From NCBI GenBank assembly GCA_009922615.1, contig RFVF01000017.1:1-64000 (forward strand): 64,000 bases of DNA, read 5' to 3'. The notes beneath the pieces were generated by a model that was not told the DNA's origin, did no database searches, and saw only the letters and a program-made list of their open reading frames with translations. Of the stretch, positions 25,288 to 34,758 are shown piece after piece (the stretch's first letter is position 1; each line of letters opens with the position of its first letter). The position numbers and the translations under genes were made by a program. This DNA is from Pseudomonadota bacterium (GTDB lineage: Bacteria > Verrucomicrobiota > Verrucomicrobiia > Limisphaerales > SXTU01).

Positions 25288-28200
25288 TCGCGCGTGATGG
25301 TTTCGTCGAGGTTAAGGAGAATGTTTGCGGTCACGGTGTAGGCGGCAAGTTCGGCGACATCCAGCTTCGGGTCCGGCTTGAACTCGCCTTGAGCCAGCAG
25401 TGACTTCGCGGCCTCGGTGTCGGCGCGGTATTTGGCGAGGCGCTTGTCCAAGCCAGCGGTGAGCACGGCGAGGTCGGCTTTGTCCGGCACGCGGCCGAGG
25501 ACGCGACGGAAACCGTGCGTGATGCGCTCGCTCGCGGTCGCACCGCCTTCGGTGAGCATCCGCTGTGCGAGCGCGCGGGCGGCCTCGACGTAGGTGACTT
25601 CATTCAATAGCGCGAGCGCTTGCAACGGCGTGTTCGTGCGGCTGCGCTTTACGGTGCAAATCTCGCGCGTGGGCGAATCGAACAGCAGCATCGTGGGCGG
25701 CGCGGCGGTGCGTTTCCAAATCGTGTAGAGCGTGCGGCGATGGAGGCCGTCTCCGGTGTCGTGCTTGTAGCCGCGGAGGTCGCCGTAACGACTCGTCTCG
25801 TCCCACACGCCCTCGGGCATGTAGGGGCGCACGCTCGGGCCGCCGAGCTTCTCGACGAGCAGCCCGCTCGCGGCGAGCGCCTGGTCGCGGATGAGTTCGG
25901 CGGGCAGGCGGAAGCGCGGGCCGCGCGCGAGCAGGCGGTTCTCCGGGTCGCGCGCGACCAGCGCGGGCGTGACCTTCGAGGACTGCCGATACGCCGCCGA
26001 CATCACGAGCGTTTTCTGAAACGCCTTCATGTCCCAGCCGAGCCGGATGAACTCCGTCGCCAGCCAGTCGAGCAACTCCGGGTGGCTCGGCGGCTCGGCC
26101 TGCGAGCCGAAGTTCTCCGTCGTCTTCACGAGGCCGAAGCCGAAGAACTTCTCCCACGTGCGGTTCACCCACACGCGCGCGGTCAGCGGATTCTCCGGCG
26201 ACACGAGCCACTGCGCGAGGCCGAGCCGGTTCGTCGGCGCGCCCGTCGGCAACGGCGGCAACACCGCAGGCACACCCGCGCTGACCTTGTCACCCTTCTT
26301 GTCGTATTCGCCGCGCACGAGGATGAAGGCGTCGCGGGGCTGCGAAATCTCCTTCATCACCATCGTCGTGGGCAGCTTCAGCTCGAAGTCCTCTAGGGCT
26401 TTCTTGGCGGCGGCCACGGCGGCGTCGGCGGACTTCACCGGGCTTTCGGCGTTGGCGCGGAAAAACTTCGTCAGCTCGGCGCGCTGGGCGGGAGTGCGCT
26501 TGCTTGGTTCGGTCGCAAAAATCTTCTTCAACGCCTCGGGCACCTGTGGGCCGCCGTCGAGCTTCGCCAAGCCCGGCGCGAGCGACGTCGCCGAGAGGCG
26601 GAAGCGCCCGATGGAGTGCTGGCCGCTGGCCTTGTGCAGCAAACGCACGGTGAGCGTGGCGTCGGCGGGCACGGTCGCGGCGCGGTCGGCGAGGAACATG
26701 GCCTTGAGCGGCTCCTTTCGCGTTGGACCGTCCACGGCCCAGCCCTTGCCGCCCTTCCCATTCACGACGAGCCCGACTTCGTAGCCCTTTTGCGAGTAGC
26801 TGGCCTCGGCCTTGGTGAACTTGATGACCTCGGGTTTCGCCAGCGACGGCGCGGAGATTTCCGCCTCGATGCCGCTGAGGATGAAGTTCCCGTTGAACGC
26901 GCGCCCGACCGACTGCGCGGGCAACGATGCGTCCGGCAGCGCCTCCAGCAACACGCCGCCAAGCGTTCCGGCCGTCAGTGGCGCGGTGATGGTGTAAGTT
27001 TCCTGCGGCGCAGCAGCCCCGACCGCGAGCCACGAAGCGTCGGGCTGGCGCGTGAAAGTTGTTTTGCTCGCGGCCTTCACGGCGGTGGGTTCGAGCACCT
27101 TCCACGGCGCGGCCGACTGGTCAAACTTCGCGATGAACGTCGGCTCCCATTCTTCCACGAGCTTGGGCAGTTGCTTTACCGCGTCGGCGAGTTTGGCCTC
27201 GGCGGATTGCAGTGACTGATTCAACTCCGCGAGCTTGGCTTCGTGCTCGGGCGTGGTGACGTGGATGGTTGGGTCCGGGTTCCCGCCGCCGCGATTGGCG
27301 CGGATGCCACTCAACGTGCCGGACTCCTCGATGCTGTTGAAGAAGGCGAAGAAGGAATAAAACTCGCGCTGCGTGATGGGGTCGTATTTGTGGTCGTGGC
27401 AGCGGCAGCAGTTGAAGGTCAGGCCCAGCCACGTCGTGCCGGTGGTCTCGACGCGGTCAATGATGGTCTCGATGCGCCACTCCTCCGCGATGAGCCCGCC
27501 CTCGCCGTTGATGCGGTGGTTGCGGTTGAAGCCCGTCGCGATGAGCTGGTCCTGATTTCGCGTTTGGGGTTTGGAGTTCGGAGTTTCGGGCAGCAGATCA
27601 CCGGCGAGCTGCCAGATCGTGAACTGGTCGAACTTCATGTTCTCGTTAAACGCCTTGATGACCCAGTCGCGCCACGGCCACATGCTGCGCGAACTGTCGG
27701 TCTGGAAGCCGTGGCTGTCGGCGTAACGCGCGTAATCAAGCCACAGCATCGCCATGCGTTCGCCGTAGCGCGGCGAAGCCAGTAGCCGGTCCACAACCTT
27801 CTCGTAGGCGTTCGCCGACTTGTCCGCGAGGAACTCATCCACCTCGGCCGGCGTGGGCGGAATGCCCGTGAGGTCGAGCGCAACGCGGCGCAGGAGTGTG
27901 GCCCGATCAGCTTCCGGCGAGAAGGCTAGGCCCTCTTTCTTCAACCGCGCGAGCAGGAACGCGTCGATGGGGTTTCCGATTTCCGATTTCCGATTTCCGA
28001 TGGATGGCACCACCGGCCGCACGAGCGGGGCAAACGCCCAGTGCGACGAATAGTTCGCGCCCTCGGCCACCCAGCGGCGGAGCGTGTCCTTCTGCGCGGA
28101 GGTAAGCGTTTTGTGCGACTCCGGCGGCGGCATCAGATCGGTGGAGACCTTTGTGTTGATGCGCTCGATCAACGCGGATTTTTCCGGCTTGCTCGCGACG

Positions 28201-28433
28201 AGGCCGAGCTTGCCGGACTTGGCGGGCTTGAAGGCGTGCTCCGGCGAGTCCAGCCGCAAACCGCCCTTGACCTTCTGCGTGTCCGGCCCGTGGCAGGCGA
28301 AGCAGTTGTCGGACAGGATGGGCCGCACGTCGCGGCTGAAGTCCAGCCGGGCAGCGGCCCCAGCGAGACTGACAGTGGACAGCCACGTCAGGCAGACGAT
28401 CGTTTTCTGAAGCATTTGAGAACAACTCAGCAT
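25284..28433 (-). CDS. PSD1-type protein: PSCyt1, DUF1549 and DUF1553 (first gene of operon)
   Basis: A 1049-residue exported protein. Signal peptide to about residue 27; an internal ATG (MLQKTIVCL) at codon 7 is an alternative start. CFACH lies at residues 44-48; DUF1549 contains [11 protein letters not shown] near residue 341; DUF1553 with WVNRTWEKFFGFGLVKTTENFG and [17 protein letters not shown] is near the C-terminus. Two CxxCH motifs suggest diheme cytochrome character. It is the promoter-proximal gene, divergent from the third paralog at 28614. The stop overlaps the next start (ATGA). Heptamer arrays at 27553-27587 and 27971-28005 are in frame. Confidence 0.92.
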   Translation of the reverse strand: MLSCSQMLQKTIVCLTWLSTVSLAGAAARLDFSRDVRPILSDNCFACHGPDTQKVKGGLRLDSPEHAFKPAKSGKLGLVASKPEKSALIERINTKVSTDLMPPPESHKTLTSAQKDTLRRWVAEGANYSSHWAFAPLVRPVVPSIGNRKSEIGNPIDAFLLARLKKEGLAFSPEADRATLLRRVALDLTGIPPTPAEVDEFLADKSANAYEKVVDRLLASPRYGERMAMLWLDYARYADSHGFQTDSSRSMWPWRDWVIKAFNENMKFDQFTIWQLAGDLLPETPNSKPQTRNQDQLIATGFNRNHRINGEGGLIAEEWRIETIIDRVETTGTTWLGLTFNCCRCHDHKYDPITQREFYSFFAFFNSIEESGTLSGIRANRGGGNPDPTIHVTTPEHEAKLAELNQSLQSAEAKLADAVKQLPKLVEEWEPTFIAKFDQSAAPWKVLEPTAVKAASKTTFTRQPDASWLAVGAAAPQETYTITAPLTAGTLGGVLLEALPDASLPAQSVGRAFNGNFILSGIEAEISAPSLAKPEVIKFTKAEASYSQKGYEVGLVVNGKGGKGWAVDGPTRKEPLKAMFLADRAATVPADATLTVRLLHKASGQHSIGRFRLSATSLAPGLAKLDGGPQVPEALKKIFATEPSKRTPAQRAELTKFFRANAESPVKSADAAVAAAKKALEDFELKLPTTMVMKEISQPRDAFILVRGEYDKKGDKVSAGVPAVLPPLPTGAPTNRLGLAQWLVSPENPLTARVWVNRTWEKFFGFGLVKTTENFGSQAEPPSHPELLDWLATEFIRLGWDMKAFQKTLVMSAAYRQSSKVTPALVARDPENRLLARGPRFRLPAELIRDQALAASGLLVEKLGGPSVRPYMPEGVWDETSRYGDLRGYKHDTGDGLHRRTLYTIWKRTAAPPTMLLFDSPTREICTVKRSRTNTPLQALALLNEVTYVEAARALAQRMLTEGGATASERITHGFRRVLGRVPDKADLAVLTAGLDKRLAKYRADTEAAKSLLAQGEFKPDPKLDVAELAAYTVTANILLNLDETITRE
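27553..27587. repeat. Heptamer array inside PSD1 paralog A
   Basis: Five degenerate units (consensus about GAGTTTG) encoding ETPNSKPQTRNQ within DUF1549, between LAGDLLP and the [10 protein letters not shown] block conserved in paralog C, where no such insert exists. Confidence 0.82.
27971..28005. repeat. Heptamer array at the PSD1 linker, paralog A
   Basis: Five units, four nearly identical (GATTTCC), encoding SIGNRKSEIG just before NPIDAFLL. It lies at the same place as 24759-24793 and 29036-29070 in the paralogs. Confidence 0.9.
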
Positions 28434-28613
28434 TGCAAGGAAACCAGACGCTATGTATTGCGGCGGTATTGCCGTAGAATCAATTCCCGATTGCGCTGGC
28501 CGGCGGTGAATAATGTTCTGCCAGCTGGCCTCTACCTATCCGTATCCAACGGCCCGGCAATGTCGGCCGGGTAGACCGATGCGATCACATCACTGCTTCA
28601 ACGACTGGCGGGC
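28434..28613. promoter_or_regulatory. Divergent intergenic region of the PSD1 locus
   Basis: The 180 bases between the two divergent PSD1 operons must hold promoters for both directions. The segment is less GC-rich than its surroundings (around 28445-28490 and 28505-28555). I cannot assign -35/-10 boxes or an operator with confidence. Confidence 0.45.
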
Positions 28614-31600
28614 ATGAAATTCTTCAGCCTGGCATTTGCTTTTTTGATCCCCATTGGTTTGCTCCCCGCAGCGGATTTGTCCTTGCCCGTCCAGATCGAG
28701 TTCAACCGCGCCATCCGCCCCATCCTGTCCGACAACTGCTTCGCCTGTCACGGCCCGGACAAGGCTAAGCTCAAGGCCAATCTGCGGCTGGATCTTGAGG
28801 CCAGCGCGAAGGCGAAGCTCAAGGATCACTTCGCCATCGTCCCCGGCCAGCCAGCGAAGAGCGAACTCATGCGCCGCATCACGACGAGCGATGCTGACGA
28901 GCGGATGCCACCCGCGAAGGCCGGCCGCCAGCTCACGCCGCAACAGGTCGAGCTGTTGCGTTGCTGGATCGAGCAAGGCGCGAAGTGGGAGGGACACTGG
29001 GCGTTCCTCGCGCCGAAGCGACCGGTGGTGCCAGAAGTTCAAAGTATAAAGTTCAAAGTTCAAAACCCAATCGACGCCTTCATCCTCGCCCGGCTTGCGC
29101 GCGAAGGTCTTCAGCACTCCCTCGAGGCCGACCGCGCCACACTCATTCGGCGCGTTTCGCTCGACTTGACCGGTCTGCCGCCCACGTTGGCCGAGGTGGA
29201 TGCGTTTCTCGCCGACACTTCGCCGCAGGCATATGAGCGCGTCGTGGACCGGTTGCTCGCGTCGCCCCGCTACGGCGAACGCATGGCCAGTCGCTGGCTC
29301 GATGCGGCGCGTTACGCCGACACCAGCGGCTACCAGAGTGATGGGGAGCGTTACATGTGGCGCTGGCGGGACTGGGTAATCGATGCCTACAACCGTAACC
29401 TCCCGTTCGACCAGTTCACCATCGAGCAACTCGCCGGGGATTTGCTGCCGAAGGCGACGCTGGCGCAGAAGATCGCTACCGGCTTCAACCGCAACCATCG
29501 CGGTAATGCGGAGGGCGGCATCGTCCCCGAGGAGTATGCAGTTGAGTATGTGGTGGACCGCGTGGACACCACTGCGACCGTGTGGCTCGGCCTGACACTC
29601 GGCTGCGCTCGTTGTCACGACCACAAATACGACCCGGTCACGCAGCGCGAGTTCTACCAGCTCTTCGCCTTCTTCAACAACGTCCCGGAGAAGGGCCGCG
29701 CAATCAAGATCGGCAATTCCCCGCCGATGCTCACCGCGCCGACGGACGCGCAGCAGAAGGAACTCGCCAGACTCGAAGCCCAACTCGCCGACGCGGAGGC
29801 GCGATTGCGCGCGCTGGAGCCGCAGATCGCTGCGGCCCAAGCGGTGTGGAAAACGAAGCTCTCCCCGGTGCTGGCGTGGACGCTGACGAACGGCTTGCTC
29901 GCGCGCTTCGAGTTGGCCGGGCAACTCACCGACGCGCACGGGACCAACCCGCCAGCGAAGTTCGAGAGTGGCGAGGCCGCCTTCGTGCCCGGGCGTGCCG
30001 GCCCGGTGGCGATGCTCGACGGGAAACGGTTCGTCAACTGCGGCGATGTGGGGAACTTCGGCTTCTTCGACAAGTTCACGTTGGCCGCGTGGATTCAGCC
30101 GCGTGGCACCAACGGCGGCGCCATTCTCTCGCGCATGGCCGAGCAGACGGAAGACTCCGGCTTCGCGTCGGACTCCGAGGGCTACAGCGTGTATCTCAAG
30201 CGGGGCCGCCTCCAAGTCCATCTCACCAAGCGCTGGCTCGACGACGCGCTGCGCGTTGAGACCGAGGCCACGCTCGTGCCGGAACGCTGGCATCACTTCA
30301 CGGTCGTCTACGACGGCTCGCGTTTGGCAGCGGGCGTGAAGGTCTTTGTCAACGGCGAGCCGCAGAAGCTGCGTGTGCTGCTCGATGAATTGAACCAATC
30401 GTTCCAGACAAAGCAGCCGCTGCGCATCGGCTCTGGCGGTGCTCCGGGCGACCGCTTTCACGGGTTGGTCAGCGATGTGCGCGTCTATGCCCGCGCGCTG
30501 ACGGCCGAGGAAGCAAGCACCGTGGCCACGGCGGAGAACGTGACGGAACTCGCCGCGATTCCATCCGCCAAACGCACCGCGGCTCAAGCGGCGAAGCTGC
30601 GCGCCTGCTTCCTCGCCGAACACGCGCCCGCAACGCATCGCGAGGCACAAGCGAACGTCGCCGCGTTGCGCGAGCAGCGCGCAAAGTTCGTCGAGAGCCT
30701 GCCGACCGTGATGGTGATGGAGGAGATGGCCAAGCCGCGCGAGACGTTCGTGCTCAAGCGCGGCGAGTATGACAAGCGCGGCGAGGCAGTCACCCCCGGC
30801 GTCCCCGCGAGCCTGCCCGCGCTGCGGTCTGGTGCTCCGAAGAATCGCCTCGGCTTCGCACATTGGCTGGTCAGCCCCGCGAACCCGCTCACGGCGCGCG
30901 TGGCGGTGAATCACCAGTGGCAGATGCTCTTCGGCACCGGGCTGGTGAAGACGACCGAGGACTTCGGCTCTCAAGGCGAACCTCCGAGCCACCCCGAGTT
31001 GCTCGACTGGCTCGCGACGGAGTTCGTCCGCACGGGTTGGGACGTGAAGCGGTTGCTCAAGACGATCGTGATGAGCGCGACCTACCGGCAGTCGTCGCGC
31101 GTGACGCCCGAGCTGCTCGCCCGCGATCCGGAGAATCGCCTGCTCGCTCGCGGGCCGCGCGTGCGGCTCCCAGCCGAGATGATTCGCGACCAGGCGCTCG
31201 CTGCGAGCGGCTTGCTCGTCGGTGAGATCGGCGGGCCGTCGGTGAAGCCCTATCAGCCTGCGGGGTTGTGGAAGGAATTGAGCGGCACCGACTATGTCCA
31301 AGACCACGGCGACGCGCTCTGGCGGCGCAGCCTCTACACTTTCTGGAAACGCACCAGCCCGCAGCCGACGATGACGACCTTCGACGCCCCCGGCCGCGAG
31401 GCTTGCTCCGTGCGCCCGAGCCGGACGAGCACACCGTTGCAGGCGCTGGCGCTTATGAACGACGTGACGTTCGTGGAGGCCGCGCGCTGTCTCGCGCAGC
31501 GGGTGCTGCACGAAAGCGCAACGCCGGAAGAGCGCGTGCGAAGGGCTTTCCGCCTCGTGCTCACGCGCGAGCTGAAACCGGCGGAGCTGCGCGTGTTGCT

Positions 31601-31775
31601 CGATGGCTTGAACGAGCATCGCGCACGGTTCCGCACCAACACAAATGCAGCCTTAGCGCTTATCAGCGCGGGCGAGTCCCCGCGCGATGCGAAGCTGGAT
31701 GTGGCGGAACACGCCGCCTACGCAGCGGTGGCCGGGCTAATCCTTAACCTCGACGAGGCCATCACCAAACAATAG
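28614..31775 (+). CDS. PSD1-type protein with LamG domain: PSCyt1, DUF1549, LamG, DUF1553
   Basis: A 1053-residue exported protein (signal peptide [20 protein letters not shown]). CFACH at residues 42-46; a second CxxCH in [11 protein letters not shown] near residue 330 within DUF1549. Residues about 440-630 form a LamG/concanavalin-like domain ([17 protein letters not shown] to [15 protein letters not shown]), a fold that often binds carbohydrate and is not obvious in the other two paralogs. DUF1553 covers the C-terminus. The DUF1501 partner follows after eight bases. A heptamer array is inserted before NPIDAFIL. Confidence 0.93.
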   Translation: MKFFSLAFAFLIPIGLLPAADLSLPVQIEFNRAIRPILSDNCFACHGPDKAKLKANLRLDLEASAKAKLKDHFAIVPGQPAKSELMRRITTSDADERMPPAKAGRQLTPQQVELLRCWIEQGAKWEGHWAFLAPKRPVVPEVQSIKFKVQNPIDAFILARLAREGLQHSLEADRATLIRRVSLDLTGLPPTLAEVDAFLADTSPQAYERVVDRLLASPRYGERMASRWLDAARYADTSGYQSDGERYMWRWRDWVIDAYNRNLPFDQFTIEQLAGDLLPKATLAQKIATGFNRNHRGNAEGGIVPEEYAVEYVVDRVDTTATVWLGLTLGCARCHDHKYDPVTQREFYQLFAFFNNVPEKGRAIKIGNSPPMLTAPTDAQQKELARLEAQLADAEARLRALEPQIAAAQAVWKTKLSPVLAWTLTNGLLARFELAGQLTDAHGTNPPAKFESGEAAFVPGRAGPVAMLDGKRFVNCGDVGNFGFFDKFTLAAWIQPRGTNGGAILSRMAEQTEDSGFASDSEGYSVYLKRGRLQVHLTKRWLDDALRVETEATLVPERWHHFTVVYDGSRLAAGVKVFVNGEPQKLRVLLDELNQSFQTKQPLRIGSGGAPGDRFHGLVSDVRVYARALTAEEASTVATAENVTELAAIPSAKRTAAQAAKLRACFLAEHAPATHREAQANVAALREQRAKFVESLPTVMVMEEMAKPRETFVLKRGEYDKRGEAVTPGVPASLPALRSGAPKNRLGFAHWLVSPANPLTARVAVNHQWQMLFGTGLVKTTEDFGSQGEPPSHPELLDWLATEFVRTGWDVKRLLKTIVMSATYRQSSRVTPELLARDPENRLLARGPRVRLPAEMIRDQALAASGLLVGEIGGPSVKPYQPAGLWKELSGTDYVQDHGDALWRRSLYTFWKRTSPQPTMTTFDAPGREACSVRPSRTSTPLQALALMNDVTFVEAARCLAQRVLHESATPEERVRRAFRLVLTRELKPAELRVLLDGLNEHRARFRTNTNAALALISAGESPRDAKLDVAEHAAYAAVAGLILNLDEAITKQ
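29036..29070. repeat. Heptamer array at the PSD1 linker, paralog C
   Basis: Five units of consensus AGTTCAA, encoding [10 protein letters not shown] just before NPIDAFIL. Same site as in the other two paralogs, different heptamer. Confidence 0.9.
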
Positions 31776-31783
31776 CCGCGCCC

Positions 31784-33241
31784 ATGAACCCGCTGCTCAA
31801 CCACCGGCTTGCGATCAACCGCCGCCACTTCTTCGGCCGCCTAGGGCTCGGCGCGACGGCGCTGACAACGCTGCTCAACGAGGACTTGCTCGCCGCGCCT
31901 GCGAAGGATGTCGCCGCCACGGGCGGGCTCTCGGGACTGCCGCACTTTGAGGCCAAGGCCAAGCGCGTGATTTACCTCTTCCAGTCGGGCGCGCCGTCGC
32001 AGTTGGATTTGTTCGATCATAAACCGCAGCTCGCTGCGCGGCACGGCACGGACTTGCCGGACACGATTCGGCAGGGCCAGCGGCTCACGGGCATGACGGC
32101 GACACAGGAACGCTTTCCCATCGCACCGACGAAGTTCCGCTTCGCGCAGCACGGACGCGGCGGCGCTTGGTTAAGCGAGCTGCTGCCGCACACGGCGCGC
32201 GTGGCGGACGAGCTGTGCTTCATCAAGACGCTACACACGGAAGCCATCAACCACGACCCGGCCATCACGTTCTTCCAAACTGGCGCGCAGCTCGCGGGGC
32301 GGCCGAGCATCGGCTCGTGGCTCAGTTACGGCCTCGGCAGCATGAACCGCGACCTGCCCGCATTCGTCGTGCTGCTCTCGAACGGCACCGGAAATCCGGC
32401 GGACCAGCCGCTCTACGACCGCTTGTGGAGCAGCGGTTTTTTGCCGACGACGCACCAAGGCATCAAGTTCCGTGCTGGTAGTGACCCGGTGCTCTTTCTC
32501 TCCAATCCCGACGGACTCGACGCGACGGCTCGTCGGCGGATGCTCGATGACCTCGCGAAGCTGAACCAGATGCAGCTCGCGGAATTCGGTGATCCCGAGA
32601 TCGCCACGCGCATTGCGCAATACGAGCTGGCATATCGGATGCAGACGAGCGTGCCGGCGCTGACGGATGTCTCGCGCGAGCCGGCGAGCGCGTTCGAGCT
32701 CTACGGCCCCGAGGCGCGCAAGCCGGGCACGTTCGCGGCGAACTGCCTGCTCGCGCGGCGGCTCGCGGAACGCGGTGTGCGCTTCATCCAGCTCTTTCAT
32801 CGCGGCTGGGACCAGCACTTGAAGCTTCCGGCTCAAATCGCCGGTCAGTGCCGCGACACCGACCAGCCGAGCGCGGGGTTGATCCAGGATTTGAAACAAC
32901 GCGGCTTGCTTGACGACACGCTCGTGGTCTGGGGCGGCGAATTTGGGCGCACGGTCTATTGCCAGGGCCGGCTCACGAAGGAGGACTATGGCCGCGACCA
33001 TCACCCGCGCTGCTTCACGATCTGGCTCGCCGGCGGCGGCATCCGGCCGGGCGTGACCTTCGGCGAGACGGACGATTACTCCTACAACGTCGCGAGCGAC
33101 CCAGTCCACGTGCACGACCTGCACGCGACGCTGTTGCACTGCCTGGGCATCGATCATACGCGGCTGACGTTCAAATTTCAGGGCCGTCATTACCGCCTGA
33201 CCGACGTCCACGGCCAGGTGGTCAAGGGGATTCTCGCCTGA
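31784..33241 (+). CDS. DUF1501 protein, Tat-exported (partner of LamG-PSD1)
   Basis: A 485-residue DUF1501 protein with Tat signal [19 protein letters not shown] (about residues 9-27). Core blocks [38 protein letters not shown] and [21 protein letters not shown]. It starts eight bases after the PSD1 stop codon, so the two form a two-gene unit divergent from the four-gene operon. Tat export implies folding before transport, possibly with metal ions, consistent with the alkaline-phosphatase-like fold. Function unknown. Confidence 0.93.
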   Translation: MNPLLNHRLAINRRHFFGRLGLGATALTTLLNEDLLAAPAKDVAATGGLSGLPHFEAKAKRVIYLFQSGAPSQLDLFDHKPQLAARHGTDLPDTIRQGQRLTGMTATQERFPIAPTKFRFAQHGRGGAWLSELLPHTARVADELCFIKTLHTEAINHDPAITFFQTGAQLAGRPSIGSWLSYGLGSMNRDLPAFVVLLSNGTGNPADQPLYDRLWSSGFLPTTHQGIKFRAGSDPVLFLSNPDGLDATARRRMLDDLAKLNQMQLAEFGDPEIATRIAQYELAYRMQTSVPALTDVSREPASAFELYGPEARKPGTFAANCLLARRLAERGVRFIQLFHRGWDQHLKLPAQIAGQCRDTDQPSAGLIQDLKQRGLLDDTLVVWGGEFGRTVYCQGRLTKEDYGRDHHPRCFTIWLAGGGIRPGVTFGETDDYSYNVASDPVHVHDLHATLLHCLGIDHTRLTFKFQGRHYRLTDVHGQVVKGILA

Positions 33242-33361
33242 CGACGTTGGGTTTGGCATGGGGGGGATGCAAGGTTCGCCTCGTGATGTGCAAAATGCGG
33301 GTGGTCGATATGCACCGGGGAATTAGCTTGTGGTGGCCGGGAAGGAAACGCCCGGTCACGC

Positions 33362-34744
33362 ATGAACCTCTCACTCATTGGTCCGGCGGGCGCAGGCAAG
33401 GGGACTTACGGCACGGCATTGGTGCGCGAGTTGTGGTTGGACCGCGTCTGCACGGGGGAGTTGTTCCGGAAACACTTGCAGGAATGGACTCCGCTCGGGC
33501 TGAGGGCGCGGAAATACATGGACCGGAATGAGCTGGTCCCGGATGAGATCGTGGACGCCATGATTGAGGACTGGGTGCGCAAGAGCGATCCGGCGGGGGA
33601 CATCTTGTTCGATGGTTTTCCGCGCACGGAGTATCAAGCGCGGTTTCTCGATGAGTTGTTCGCGAGTCTCGGCGGACGGCTGGATGCGGTGCTGCTGTTG
33701 AATGTTTCGGAGGCGGAGATGCTGCGGCGGCTGGACGGCAGGTTGATTTGCCGACAGTGCCAGTCGCCGTTTCACGTCACACTGCGCCCGCCGGTGCGGG
33801 CGGGTGTGTGTGATGCCTGCGGAGGCGAGTTGCAGCGTCGCCGGGATGATCAGCGGGACCTGGCCTTGACGCGCCTGCGGCTGTTTCAACGCACCGTTGC
33901 GCCGGTGTTGGAATACTACCAGCCGTCAGGGCGGCTGCGGGTGATCGAGGCCGACGGGGCAGTTGAGCAAGTGCAGTGGTCGATCTTCGCGGCGTTGGAG
34001 TCGCTACGCGCACGCGGGGCGGGGTTCAAGCCGTCGGGACCGGCCGTCACGCTACCGGCATGGCATCGCAAGTCTGCCTGCTTGGACGCGAATGTGCGTA
34101 AAGATTGCCTCGGCTTGGTGCTGTTGGGCGGGCCGGGTTCCGGGAAGGGCACGCAGGCCGAACACTTGTGCGGCGAGCTGAAGCTGCCCCACATCGCGTC
34201 GGGAGATTTATTTCGCGAGAATCTGCGCCAAGCCACGCAACTGGGCCGGCAGGCGAAGGCCTACATGGACCGGGGCGAACTGGTCCCCGACGAAATCACC
34301 GAAGCCATGGTTCGCGAGCGATTGGCGAAGCCGGATACCGTGCGGGGTTTTGTGCTCGATGGCTTTCCGCGCACGCAGCCGCAGGCGCTGGCGTTGGGGG
34401 AAATGCTGGCGGACTTGCAACGCAGGCTGGCCGGGGTGCTGTTCATCGCCGTGCCGGATGAAGCGATTGTGAAGCGGCTCTCCGGACGGCTGATTTGCCG
34501 GGAATGCCAGACCCCGTTTCACCCGAGTTACATGCCCCCGCGCGAGGCGGGCACCTGTGACCTGTGCGACAATCCGGTGACCGTTCGCGCCCGCTTAAAA
34601 ACCTTCCATACCCAAACTGAGCCGTTGATCCGGTTCTATCGGGACGCGGGGCTGTTGACTATGGTCGATGGACAGGGCGAAGTGAGCACCGTGAAGGCGC
34701 ACGCGCTCGCCGTCGCCCGTGGGGTGCAAGCCGCCATCGCTTGA
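33362..34744 (+). CDS. adk: Tandem adenylate kinase (two fused domains, second with shortened lid)
   Basis: A 460-residue protein holding two complete adenylate kinase domains. Domain 1 (1-230): P-loop GPAGAGKGT, TGELFR, DGFPRT, a lid with two CxxC pairs (CRQC, CDAC) and RRRDDQRD. Domain 2 (about 248-460): GGPGSGKGT, SGDLFR, DGFPRT and CREC/CDLC, but after the second CxxC about nine residues are missing, including the Arg-x-Asp-Asp lid segment. Adk equilibrates 2 ADP with ATP + AMP. Domain 1 looks competent; domain 2 may be slow, regulatory or altered in specificity (inference). The TGA stop is 14 bases before the Pap start. Confidence 0.92.
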   Translation: MNLSLIGPAGAGKGTYGTALVRELWLDRVCTGELFRKHLQEWTPLGLRARKYMDRNELVPDEIVDAMIEDWVRKSDPAGDILFDGFPRTEYQARFLDELFASLGGRLDAVLLLNVSEAEMLRRLDGRLICRQCQSPFHVTLRPPVRAGVCDACGGELQRRRDDQRDLALTRLRLFQRTVAPVLEYYQPSGRLRVIEADGAVEQVQWSIFAALESLRARGAGFKPSGPAVTLPAWHRKSACLDANVRKDCLGLVLLGGPGSGKGTQAEHLCGELKLPHIASGDLFRENLRQATQLGRQAKAYMDRGELVPDEITEAMVRERLAKPDTVRGFVLDGFPRTQPQALALGEMLADLQRRLAGVLFIAVPDEAIVKRLSGRLICRECQTPFHPSYMPPREAGTCDLCDNPVTVRARLKTFHTQTEPLIRFYRDAGLLTMVDGQGEVSTVKAHALAVARGVQAAIA

Positions 34745-34758
34745 GCGAAAGGAATGAT

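Noticed and set aside
28590-31619. Minus-strand frame of 1009 codons opposite the LamG-PSD1 gene
   Set aside because: Antisense shadow; Arg/His-rich without domains, and the plus strand has an intact PSD1 protein with signal peptide and CxxCH motifs.
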